Shown here: one piece after another, positions 6,874 to 12,996 of the stretch
Numbering within the stretch: the stretch's first letter is position 1
How the letters are laid out: each line of letters starts with the position of its first letter
Origin: an uncultured Eubacterium sp.
GTDB lineage: Bacteria > Bacillota_A > Clostridia > Lachnospirales > Lachnospiraceae
Direction of reading: 5' to 3'
DNA: 23,964 bases
Assembly: GCA_948468465.1 (NCBI GenBank)
Contig: CAOKJJ010000067.1
Span: 1-23,964, forward strand
Translations under genes and position numbers: made by a program
The notes under the pieces: generated by a model
What the model was told of the DNA's origin: nothing
Seen by the model: the letters and a program-made list of their open reading frames with translations, nothing else
The model's database searches: none

Positions 6874-8238
6874 ATGAAAAAGAAATATTATTTGTATATC
6901 GCGGCGTTCTTAATCATATGCATGTTCCCGTCCGCAGGACTGCTTTTTACAGGAGTGCAGCAGTCTGCGGAAAATCGGGACACGGCAAAAGCTCCGGCGC
7001 TGATGAAAGAAGACGGGATGAATCAATATTTTTTAAATGATGCCGGAGCGTGGTTTGAAGACCACTTTGCGTTTCGTAAGGAAGCGGTAACCGGATATGC
7101 GCTGCTGCTTGGAAAAACGTTTGGGGTGTCTTCCCAGCAGGGCGTGATCACAGGAAGGGACGGCTGGCTGTTTTACAAAGATTCGCTGGAAGATTTTCAG
7201 GGAACCAGTCAGATGACAGACCGTCAGTTGTTTGACGTAGCACATTCGCTGGCAATGATACAGCAATATGCACAAAAAAATGGAATACAGTTTGCCTTTG
7301 CCGTCGCGCCGAATAAAAATTCCCTGTACGGGGATTATATGCCATATTATTATCAGCCGTTTCGAAAAAGTGCGGGTAATATGGAACGGTTAAAAAAATA
7401 TCTGCAGGCGGAGCAGGTGAATTATATAGATTTGTATGAAGCATTATCCGGCAAAGAGCAGATCCTATATCACAAAAGAGATTCCCATTGGAATTATGAA
7501 GGCGCGGCTTTGGCGTCCGATCAGATTTTAACCGGGCTTGGCAAAGCACACCCGTCTTATGCAGACAGGGAGTATGAGATTCGCTGTGATTTTGAAGGAG
7601 ATCTGGACCGGATGCTCTATCCGGCGGCAACAAAGCCGGAAGAAGAACGATATTATATTCCTTCGCCGCAGTTTACTTACTGTGAAGAGGTAGAAAGCAA
7701 CTTTGCGCCCAAGATCAGTACAAAATCCGAGGGCAGCGGAAGCCTTGTGATGTACCGGGATTCTTTTGGAAACGCGCTTCTGCCGTTTATGGCGGAAGCA
7801 TATGAAAACGCGTATTTTTCACGGGCGCTGCCTTATCAGCTGGATGATTTGGAAACACATCAGGCGGATACACTTGTGATTGAGCGTGCGGAACGTTTTT
7901 TGCCGCAGATGGCGCGCGAAGCTCCTTTTATGGAGGCGCCTTACATAGAAGCAGGCGATATGGAACAGTTGTGTGCAGGCGCAAATGCGGAAAAGAATGG
8001 TCTGCAGATCGCAGATTTAGAAGAAATCAAGCAGGGTGATTACATAAAGGTAACTGGAAAAATACCGCTGCATACCTGCAAAGATAATTCCAGAATCATG
8101 ATCAGAGTGAATGGAAAGCACAGTTATGAAGCGTTTCCGGTTTCTCATGCAGACGGACAGGAGGGGTTTTCCATGCTGCTTCGGTCAGATACCCTGCAGG
8201 AGAAAGGGAATGCGTATGAACTGTTTTTAGTGGAGTGA
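6874..8238 (+). CDS. AlgX/AlgJ-like SGNH-type protein (DHHW-like), partner of the MBOAT, 454 aa
   Basis: A single N-terminal membrane segment (KKKYYLYIAAFLIICMFPSAGLLF) leads to an extracytoplasmic domain. DGWLFYKDS at 96-104 is the GxDGWLFY-type block of AlgX/AlgJ proteins. The catalytic set is visible: KRDSHWNYEG gives Asp203 and His205 (the D-x-H-W motif), and VMYRDSFGNALLPF gives Ser297 of the DSF block. In alginate and related systems such proteins take acetyl groups passed by the MBOAT and place them on the polymer. The gene is 57 bases after the MBOAT gene across an AT-rich spacer with AGCAGGGA about 10 bases before the ATG. The C-terminal 90 residues after SGNH look like a beta-rich module of unknown role. 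Alternative: esterase acting alone; the neighbour makes the transferase role more likely. Confidence 0.88.
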   Translation: MKKKYYLYIAAFLIICMFPSAGLLFTGVQQSAENRDTAKAPALMKEDGMNQYFLNDAGAWFEDHFAFRKEAVTGYALLLGKTFGVSSQQGVITGRDGWLFYKDSLEDFQGTSQMTDRQLFDVAHSLAMIQQYAQKNGIQFAFAVAPNKNSLYGDYMPYYYQPFRKSAGNMERLKKYLQAEQVNYIDLYEALSGKEQILYHKRDSHWNYEGAALASDQILTGLGKAHPSYADREYEIRCDFEGDLDRMLYPAATKPEEERYYIPSPQFTYCEEVESNFAPKISTKSEGSGSLVMYRDSFGNALLPFMAEAYENAYFSRALPYQLDDLETHQADTLVIERAERFLPQMAREAPFMEAPYIEAGDMEQLCAGANAEKNGLQIADLEEIKQGDYIKVTGKIPLHTCKDNSRIMIRVNGKHSYEAFPVSHADGQEGFSMLLRSDTLQEKGNAYELFLVE

Positions 8239-8245
8239 ACAGGTT

Positions 8246-9451
8246 ATGAAAAATAAAATCATAAAAAATAAAATCATAAAAAATAAAATCATAAATATTA
8301 TTAGAACAAGCGCCGTATGCATGCTCACCGCGGTCTTTTTGTTGTGTGGGAAACAATCCATTATGGCGGATATTGAGATGGAGATGCCGGATTCTTTTTC
8401 GGCCGGAGAAGGATATGAAACAGGTACGCAGGTCTATACCGGCTGGAAGGAGATTGACGGAAAAAGATATTATTTTTTTCAGCAGACCGGACAAATGGCG
8501 CAGGGCTGGCAGGAGATAGACGGCGAATCTTATTATTTTGAGCCGGAAACAGGAGAACTGGCATCCGGATATCGGGAACTGGAAGACGGCGCGTATTATT
8601 TTTCTCCTGTCACAGGAGTTATGCAGATTGGCTGGCAAAACACCGGAGACGGCAAGCGGTATTTTTCGCCTTCCAGCGGCCGTATGTTAACCGGCTGGCA
8701 GAAAATAGGCGGCAGGCGGTATTATTTTTCCAAAGACAGCGGCGAGGCTGTTACAGGCGTGCAGAAGATTGACGATGCCTATTATATTTTTGACAGCAAA
8801 GGGCGTCTGGCCCAGTCGGAGGATAAAAGCCTGGTTACGGTCGCAGGCAGCAGTTACTGTGCGGATAAAAACGGAAAGGCAGCTCCCGGCTGGCACTATA
8901 TCGGAAAAAAATTATATTATGCATCAAAAAACGGAAAACTCAAGAAGAACACGACATATCAGGGCATTACCTTTGGCAGCAAAGGGGCGGCGAGAGATAA
9001 CAATAATTCCAGACTGAAGATCAAAGTGATGCAGACGATGGATGTCATTACAAATAAACGAATGACGAAAAGTCAGAAACTGGAGGCATGCTGGAATTAT
9101 ATTACGGGAGGAAATTTTCGCTACGCGGTCAAATACCCGAATTTAAACTCCTCCGGCTGGCAGAGAAAAACAGCCTGCGATATGCTGTCTTCCGGTTCCG
9201 GCAACTGCTATGGATTTGCCTGCGCGTTTGCGGCGCTTGCGGAAGAAGCCGGATATGAGCCATACATTGTATGCGGCCGGGTACGCGGCTCCAGAGACAG
9301 GGCGTCAGATGGATATACACGTCATGCATGGGTGAGAATCAATGGCCGCTATTATGATCCGGAGGCTCAGTATGCCGGATGGCGGCGGGGCGTCTATGGA
9401 TGGAGCAGCTATACGGTATCACATACGGTACAGGAAATTGTGGCGTTTTAA
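8246..9451 (+). CDS. Secreted CW-binding-repeat and transglutaminase-like fusion protein, 401 aa
   Basis: The first 17 residues are three near-identical KNKII units, followed by the hydrophobic signal segment TSAVCMLTAVFLLCG. Residues 66-190 hold six CW_binding repeats with a 21-residue period (GWKEIDGKRYYFFQQTG, GWQEIDGESYYFEPETG, GYRELEDGAYYFSPVTG and so on) and 215-240 a weaker one (GWHYIGKKLYYASKNG). A transglutaminase-like domain fills the C-terminus, with Cys321 in SGSGNCYGFACAF, His360 in YTRHAWVRINGRYYDPE and Asp371. In related proteins the repeats tether to choline-bearing or other wall polymers, and the enzyme part would act at the surface. The start follows the upstream stop by 7 bases with GGAG nearby. 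It is the last gene of the locus; a long hairpin element begins 15 bases after its stop codon. Confidence 0.9.
   Translation: MKNKIIKNKIIKNKIINIIRTSAVCMLTAVFLLCGKQSIMADIEMEMPDSFSAGEGYETGTQVYTGWKEIDGKRYYFFQQTGQMAQGWQEIDGESYYFEPETGELASGYRELEDGAYYFSPVTGVMQIGWQNTGDGKRYFSPSSGRMLTGWQKIGGRRYYFSKDSGEAVTGVQKIDDAYYIFDSKGRLAQSEDKSLVTVAGSSYCADKNGKAAPGWHYIGKKLYYASKNGKLKKNTTYQGITFGSKGAARDNNNSRLKIKVMQTMDVITNKRMTKSQKLEACWNYITGGNFRYAVKYPNLNSSGWQRKTACDMLSSGSGNCYGFACAFAALAEEAGYEPYIVCGRVRGSRDRASDGYTRHAWVRINGRYYDPEAQYAGWRRGVYGWSSYTVSHTVQEIVAF
8247..8294 (+). repeat. In-frame 15-bp tandem repeat in the signal peptide
   Basis: Three copies of AAAAATAAAATCATA-type units of 15 bp encode KNKII three times at the start of the fusion protein. 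The unit length is a multiple of three, so gain or loss of copies would change the length of the positively charged n-region without shifting frame. Confidence 0.8.
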
Positions 9452-9465
9452 AGAGGAAGGTTTCT

Positions 9466-9629
9466 TAGAGCGTGTTTGAAAAATCATTCCCGCGATCTGC
9501 ACTCCCCACTTTGCGGAGAATTTATCCCAAATTTAATCAACATAGCCCGCTATGCCTCATAAATTTGGGATAAATTCTCCACAAACTGTGAAGTACATCT
9601 CACGGAAAGCATTTTTCAAACACGCTCTA
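9466..9629. repeat. 164-bp long hairpin element (MITE-like or transcribed stem-loop)
   Basis: Three perfectly paired blocks build a long hairpin: outer arms of 19 bp (9466-9484 starting TAGAGCGTGTTTGAAAAAT, with 9611-9629), inner arms of 21 bp (9515-9535 with 9560-9580), and a tip CATAGC-CC-GCTATG (9541-9554). Segments between are similar but mismatched. It has no coding frame and no obvious target duplication. Terminal inverted repeats plus small size fit a miniature inverted-repeat element; as RNA it would be a very stable 3' structure for the surface transcript. Confidence 0.8.
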
Positions 9630-9630
9630 G

Positions 9631-9655
9631 GGTCTGCATGATAGATGTGCAGACC
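9631..9655. repeat. GGTCTGCA hairpin next to the long hairpin element
   Basis: GGTCTGCA (9631-9638) and TGCAGACC (9648-9655) pair with a 9-base loop. The stem resembles the GGTCTGCGCA hairpin at 817-841, hinting at shared repeat building blocks. Confidence 0.6.
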
Positions 9656-9682
9656 TGTACGGAAACAGATGACTGGAATAAT

Positions 9683-9764
9683 AAAAAAGCCGCAAACACT
9701 TTTATTTTATTTTTATCTTATCAATAAGTCAATATCTTATCAATAAGTCAATAAGTGCTTCGGC
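9683..9764 (-). terminator. Terminator of tRNA-Leu with a tandem repeat in its loop
   Basis: On the minus strand GCCGAAGCACTT (from 9764) pairs imperfectly with AAGTGTTTGCGGC (9689-9701) and is followed by TTTTTT (9688-9683), as expected for intrinsic termination after the tRNA. The loop is unusually long, about 50 bases, because it contains a 19-bp unit (ATCTTATCAATAAGTCAAT) twice without gap at 9715-9733 and 9734-9752. Confidence 0.55.
9715..9752. repeat. 19-bp perfect tandem duplication
   Basis: ATCTTATCAATAAGTCAAT is present twice back to back (9715-9733, 9734-9752), each copy containing the palindrome CTTATCAATAAG. It lies in the loop of the predicted tRNA terminator. Confidence 0.9.
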
Positions 9765-9788
9765 TGCCTTAAAATTTCATTTTGAAAA

Positions 9789-9868
9789 TGCCGCTGATGG
9801 GACTTGAACCCATATGGTTTCCCGTACGATTTTGAGTCGTATGCGTCTGCCAATTCCGCCACAGCGGC
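9789..9868 (-). tRNA. tRNA-Leu (anticodon CAA)
   Basis: The minus strand folds as a tRNA: acceptor GCCGCTG with CAGCGGC, discriminator A at 9789, D-arm with GGCGGAATTGGCAGACGC as in bacterial tRNA-Leu, anticodon stem TACGA/TCGTA with loop CTCAAAA giving anticodon CAA, a class II variable arm around CGGGAAACC, and T-arm ATGGG-TTCAAGT-CCCAT. The length of 80 is short for a Leu tRNA but the pieces fit. The 3' CCA is not encoded and must be added by the nucleotidyltransferase. It reads UUG codons. Confidence 0.95.
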
Positions 9869-9916
9869 TTGTCTTGTTTTATACGCAGGTGCTATCAAAT
9901 GCTGCCTGCGAAAATT

Positions 9917-9945
9917 ATATTAACACATTCGCCTGGATTATGCAA
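9917..9945 (-). promoter_or_regulatory. Probable promoter of tRNA-Leu
   Basis: On minus, TTGCAT (9940-9945) and TAATAT (9917-9922) are 17 bp apart, placing a start about 40 bases before the mature tRNA end. A shifted TATAAT at 3 bp further exists but with a 20-bp spacer. Confidence 0.4.
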
Positions 9946-9960
9946 CTACTTTTTTTGAAA

Positions 9961-9995
9961 ATTTTAGGCAAAAATTTTAGGCAAAATTTTTAAGA
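9961..9995 (+). repeat. 13-bp direct repeats upstream of the response regulator
   Basis: TTTTAGGC occurs at 9962-9969 and 9975-9982, each within an AAAATTTTAGGC unit, followed by a partial third (AAAATTTTTAAG). These lie just before the response-regulator gene, and TTGAAA at about 9955 could serve as a -35. The 13-bp step differs from the 11-bp step of the operator at 11857, so I do not call it a site for the same regulator. Confidence 0.45.
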
Positions 9996-10020
9996 CGCCG
10001 TAAGCAAAGAGGAGGGAACT

Positions 10021-10689
10021 ATGGCAAATATATTAATTGCAGAAGATGAAAAGGTCATGCAGGACATTATTGCGGATTATATGCGAAAGGGCGGGCATAC
10101 CTGCTTTACTGCTGATGATGGTGTAGATGCCCTTGTTATACTGAAAAACCATCCTATGGACTTGATGATCCTGGATGTGATGATGCCTCATCTGGACGGC
10201 TTTTCTGTCTGTAAGATGGCGCGTGAAATGAGCGATATGCCGATTATTCTGCTCACAGCCAAAAGTGCGGAGAATGATAAGCTGAAAGGATATGATTATG
10301 GTGCGGACGACTATATGACAAAGCCATTCAGCCCCAGGGTGCTGCTGGCCAAGGTGAACGCTCTCCTGCGCCGGTTTTCTCCTGCTTCTGCTGGTGCAGT
10401 TACGGCCGGGAAGATCATGCTCCGCCCGAATGCACATAAGGTCTGCCTGGACGGTCAGGAGATTGCTTTGACACATAAGGAATATGAATTACTCGCTTTT
10501 TTGATGGCAAACCCTGGGCAGGTATTCAATCGGGAGCAGCTTTTGAACCGCGTTTGGGGCTATGATTTTGAGGGGACGACACGTACCGTGGACACCCACA
10601 TCAAGACCCTGCGGCAAAAGCTGGGGGACGAGGGCAGGCATATTGTTACACTGATCCGCTCCGGGTATAAATTTGAGGTGTCAGTATGA
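10021..10689 (+). CDS. OmpR/PhoB-family response regulator, 222 aa
   Basis: The receiver domain (1-117) has acidic Asp9, phospho-acceptor Asp52 in LMILDVMMPHLDGF, Thr79 in ILLTAKS and Lys101 in YMTKPFSP. The winged-helix DNA-binding domain (about 128-220) contains LTHKEYELLAFLMANPGQVFNREQLLNRVWGYDFEGTTRTVDTHIKTLRQKLG, typical of the OmpR/PhoB class (given here only as landmarks LTHKEYELL, FNREQLLNRVWGY and VDTHIKTLRQKLG). GGAGGG precedes ATG by about 6 bases. The kinase gene overlaps by four bases (ATGA), so the two are translated together. Such regulators bind direct repeats spaced by about one helix turn; four TCAC boxes at 11-bp steps before the transporter operon are a strong candidate target. 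Confidence 0.96.
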   Translation: MANILIAEDEKVMQDIIADYMRKGGHTCFTADDGVDALVILKNHPMDLMILDVMMPHLDGFSVCKMAREMSDMPIILLTAKSAENDKLKGYDYGADDYMTKPFSPRVLLAKVNALLRRFSPASAGAVTAGKIMLRPNAHKVCLDGQEIALTHKEYELLAFLMANPGQVFNREQLLNRVWGYDFEGTTRTVDTHIKTLRQKLGDEGRHIVTLIRSGYKFEVSV

Positions 10690-11753
10690 GAGAGGTATTT
10701 TCACTCCGTACCGTTCGGAAAAAAATTTTGATGATCTCCAAGCTGGCGGGAATTGCGCTGATATTTTCTTATATGATTTCCACTAGCCTGCCAGTCGGTG
10801 AGGACCTGTCTTTTCTGATCTGGCTGGGGTTTGTTTTTCTGCTGGTTATCGGTATCGACTTTTTCATGGGCCACTTTATCACGAAACCGATCGCCAGGCT
10901 GAATTCCTCCGCAAAGCGTATGGCGGGACTGGACTTTTCTGCCCCTTGCGATCTTGTCTCAGCCGATGAATTTGGAGAGCTGTCCTCCAGCCTGAACACG
11001 ATGGCTGAAAATCTGCAGCAGACTCTTGACCGTCTGGAGGGAGCAAACATCCAGCTCGAAAAGGATGTGGAAAAGGAGCGGCTTCTTCTGGCCGAGCGAA
11101 AAGAGTTGGTGGACAGCCTATCCCACGAGATGAAAACCCCGTTAGGTATCATCCGCGCCTATGCCGAGGGCTTGCAGGATGAAACGGATGAAGCGAAAAA
11201 GAAGAAATACGCCCAAGTCATTGCCGACGAAGTGGAGCGCATGAATGAGCTGCTTGTGACACTGCTGGATTTGTCGGCATTGGAGAGCGGGGCCGCAAGT
11301 CTGAATGTCACCCGGTTTGATTTTGTGGAGCTGGTGGAAATAGTAGCTGGACGGCTCCTGATGGATGCACCGGACACCAATTTTGAACTGCAGTATGAGC
11401 TGACGGAGCAAAAGGTTTTTGTACAGACAGACAGGCGGCGCATGGAGCAGGTTTTGGACAACCTGATTGTCAACGCCAGGAAAAATGTATATCCTGGCGG
11501 CATTCTGCGGCTGGAACTGACAGTGGACGAGGGAGCATTGCATTTCTCCGTCTTTAATCAGGGCAGATCCATTCCGGAAATTGACCTGCCCAAAATATGG
11601 ACAAAATTCTATCGGGACAGCGACGCAAAATACAGCGGTTCCGGGCTGGGGCTGTCTATCGTGGCGCAGATCCTGTCCATGCAAAATCTACCCTATGGAG
11701 CAGAAAATCAAACAGACGGAGTACGATTCTATTTCTCTATTCCTGTCACTTAG
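10686..11753 (+). CDS. Sensor histidine kinase with minimal external loop, 355 aa
   Basis: Two membrane segments (about 13-32 and 42-61) leave only some ten residues outside (STSLPVGEDL), so the kinase has almost no extracellular sensor and probably senses in the membrane or through its transporter. A HAMP region (62-115) and coiled linker follow. Phospho-acceptor His147 is in SLSHEMKTPLG, the N-box in VLDNLIVNARKN (Asn263), and the G-box in YSGSGLGLSIV (Gly318, 320, 322). The gene overlaps the regulator gene by four bases. After its stop codon an interspersed sequence begins that is also found near the right end of the window. The arrangement resembles antimicrobial-peptide-responsive systems, though the ligand is unknown. 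Confidence 0.95.
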   Translation: MREVFSLRTVRKKILMISKLAGIALIFSYMISTSLPVGEDLSFLIWLGFVFLLVIGIDFFMGHFITKPIARLNSSAKRMAGLDFSAPCDLVSADEFGELSSSLNTMAENLQQTLDRLEGANIQLEKDVEKERLLLAERKELVDSLSHEMKTPLGIIRAYAEGLQDETDEAKKKKYAQVIADEVERMNELLVTLLDLSALESGAASLNVTRFDFVELVEIVAGRLLMDAPDTNFELQYELTEQKVFVQTDRRRMEQVLDNLIVNARKNVYPGGILRLELTVDEGALHFSVFNQGRSIPEIDLPKIWTKFYRDSDAKYSGSGLGLSIVAQILSMQNLPYGAENQTDGVRFYFSIPVT

Positions 11754-11815
11754 GAACTTAAAAACAATTTCTTGCGCAAAATGGCAAAATTTTAATACTA
11801 TGCAACACAATGTCA
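11751..11815. repeat. Interspersed element A (partner near 23828-23893)
   Basis: Starting at the kinase stop codon, the order ACTTAAA, TTGCGCAAAA, AATTTT, ATACT, TGCAACA is shared with 23832-23874, with an 8-base insertion here (GGCAAAAT-like). Beyond TGCAACA this copy reads CAATGTCA, whereas the right-hand copy carries the reverse complement of that block. Confidence 0.6.
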
Positions 11816-11834
11816 AAAGTGTTTCTTTTCTGGT

Positions 11835-11893
11835 TCATCCAGGTTAGGAAATAATTTCACACGGATCTCACAGCGGCCTCACACCAGCTTCAC
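11835..11893 (+). promoter_or_regulatory. Four-fold TCAC operator with 11-bp spacing, upstream of the transporter operon
   Basis: TCAC is found at 11857, 11868, 11879 and 11890, each exactly 11 bp from the next; an additional TCAT at 11835 is in phase (22 bp upstream). Boxes repeating at one DNA helix turn are typical of OmpR/PhoB-family binding sites. The last box is 21 bp before a TATCAT -10 candidate (11915-11920), a position that fits activation across a missing -35. The site precedes the 50-aa protein and ABC genes, and the only regulator nearby is the cognate one at 10021. Confidence 0.65.
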
Positions 11894-11914
11894 GCCGTAT
11901 TCCTAAACTCTCCT

Positions 11915-11920
11915 TATCAT
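11915..11920 (+). promoter_or_regulatory. Candidate -10 element of the ABC operon
   Basis: TATCAT matches the -10 consensus at five of six bases and lies just downstream of the TCAC array with no recognisable -35, as expected for an activator-dependent promoter. The leader would be about 75 bases. Confidence 0.45.
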
Positions 11921-11998
11921 AAGCCTTTTAAGGAACTGTATGCATATGCAAAATGGTTGATCCATTGGATGGAAGGCTGCAAATAAGGAGGTTTTTTT

Positions 11999-12151
11999 AT
12001 GTTCTTAGGTTTAGCGTGGTACTGGTGGCTGGTGATTATGGCGGTTCTGGTTATATCTATCCCTTTCAAAATCAAGTTTGTGAAGTGGTGGAGCAAACAC
12101 CAGCAGGAGCGGCAGAAAGGTCGGTATGGAAAGTGGGGTGAGGACGAATGA
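11999..12151 (+). CDS. Small membrane protein, 50 aa, translationally coupled to the ABC ATPase
   Basis: The reading frame begins ATG at 11999 after a very good AAGGAGG (7 bases upstream). The protein starts MFLGLAWYWWLVIMAVLVIS, a single hydrophobic segment rich in Trp, and continues with the basic tail KIKFVKWWSKHQQERQKGRYG, ending WGEDE. By the positive-inside rule the tail would be cytoplasmic. Its stop TGA overlaps the ATG of the ATPase gene (ATGA), a strong sign that it is real and produced with the transporter. I do not recognise a named family. It is likely a small accessory subunit or regulator of the transporter or kinase; this is inference from position. Confidence 0.8.
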   Translation: MFLGLAWYWWLVIMAVLVISIPFKIKFVKWWSKHQQERQKGRYGKWGEDE

Positions 12152-12996
12152 TCGAAGTCAAAAACCTTACCTTCTCCTACAGCAAAGATAAGCAGGCTCT
12201 GCACGGCCTGGATTTCACTGTGGAGGATGGGGAAATTTTCGGATTTCTGGGGCCGAATGGCTCCGGGAAGTCCACAACGCAGAAGATACTCACTGGGATT
12301 TTGAAGGGACACGGCGGGAAAGTATCCCTGTTTGGGAAGGACATTTCCGACGCACAAGGACAAGAATTTTTTCAAAAGATTGGTGTTCTCTTTGAGTTTC
12401 CTTATCTGTACGCTAATTTGAGCGCTGTGGATAATCTGAATTATTTCGCTTCATTTTATCCCAGGGAGCAGCGGCGGGATGTGGGTGAATTGCTTGATCT
12501 GCTGGAATTTAAACCGGACTTTCTGAAAAAACCTGTGTCCTCCTACTCTAAGGGAATGCGGCAGCGGGTGAGCATGGCGCGGGCGCTGGTAAGCAATCCA
12601 AGGCTGCTGTTTTTGGATGAGCCGACCAGCGGCCTTGATCCCTCCGGCGCAGTGCTGTTTCGAAAGATCATCGAACAGGAACGACAAAAAGGAACAACGG
12701 TATTTGTTACTACCCACAACATGATGGACGCTGATCTTTTGTGTGACCGGGTAGCGTTCATCGTGAGCGGAAACCTGGCGGCCCTGGACACGCCCCGGCG
12801 CCTGAAGGAGAAAAACAGCAATCACCGGGTGGTCATTGTCTATCTGTATCAGGGACAGCGGGAGGAAAAAACCATTGAGGCTTTGGAGCTGGAGGCGGGA
12901 CTTTCCTTTGCTCATGACGAGATCATCAGTATCCACTCCCAGGAACCTACACTGGAGGATATGTTCATCCAGTACACGGGAAGGGGGCTGTCCTGA
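12148..12996 (+). CDS. ABC transporter ATP-binding protein, 282 aa
   Basis: A single nucleotide-binding domain of the BcrA/NatA/DrrA export type. Walker A is GPNGSGKST (35-43), the Q-loop region FEFPYLYANLSAVDNL, the signature YSKGMRQRVSMARAL (a YSKGM variant of LSGGQ common in this class), Walker B LLFLDEPTSGLDP and the switch His in TTHNMMD. The last 70 residues form a C-terminal extension typical of such subunits (ending LEDMFIQYTGRGLS). It would power the two downstream permeases, starts inside the stop of the small membrane protein, and shares one base with the first permease gene. Substrate: unknown; antimicrobial peptide or drug export is likely from the class and from the two-component pair. 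Confidence 0.95.
   Translation: MIEVKNLTFSYSKDKQALHGLDFTVEDGEIFGFLGPNGSGKSTTQKILTGILKGHGGKVSLFGKDISDAQGQEFFQKIGVLFEFPYLYANLSAVDNLNYFASFYPREQRRDVGELLDLLEFKPDFLKKPVSSYSKGMRQRVSMARALVSNPRLLFLDEPTSGLDPSGAVLFRKIIEQERQKGTTVFVTTHNMMDADLLCDRVAFIVSGNLAALDTPRRLKEKNSNHRVVIVYLYQGQREEKTIEALELEAGLSFAHDEIISIHSQEPTLEDMFIQYTGRGLS

Noticed and set aside
9962..9990. 13-bp direct repeats as a second operator of the response regulator
   Set aside because: Spacing and sequence differ from the 11-bp TCAC array, and the stretch is simple AT-rich sequence.
11142..11684. Minus-strand frame of 180 codons inside the kinase gene
   Set aside because: It mirrors the conserved kinase core; no ribosome site or family pattern.
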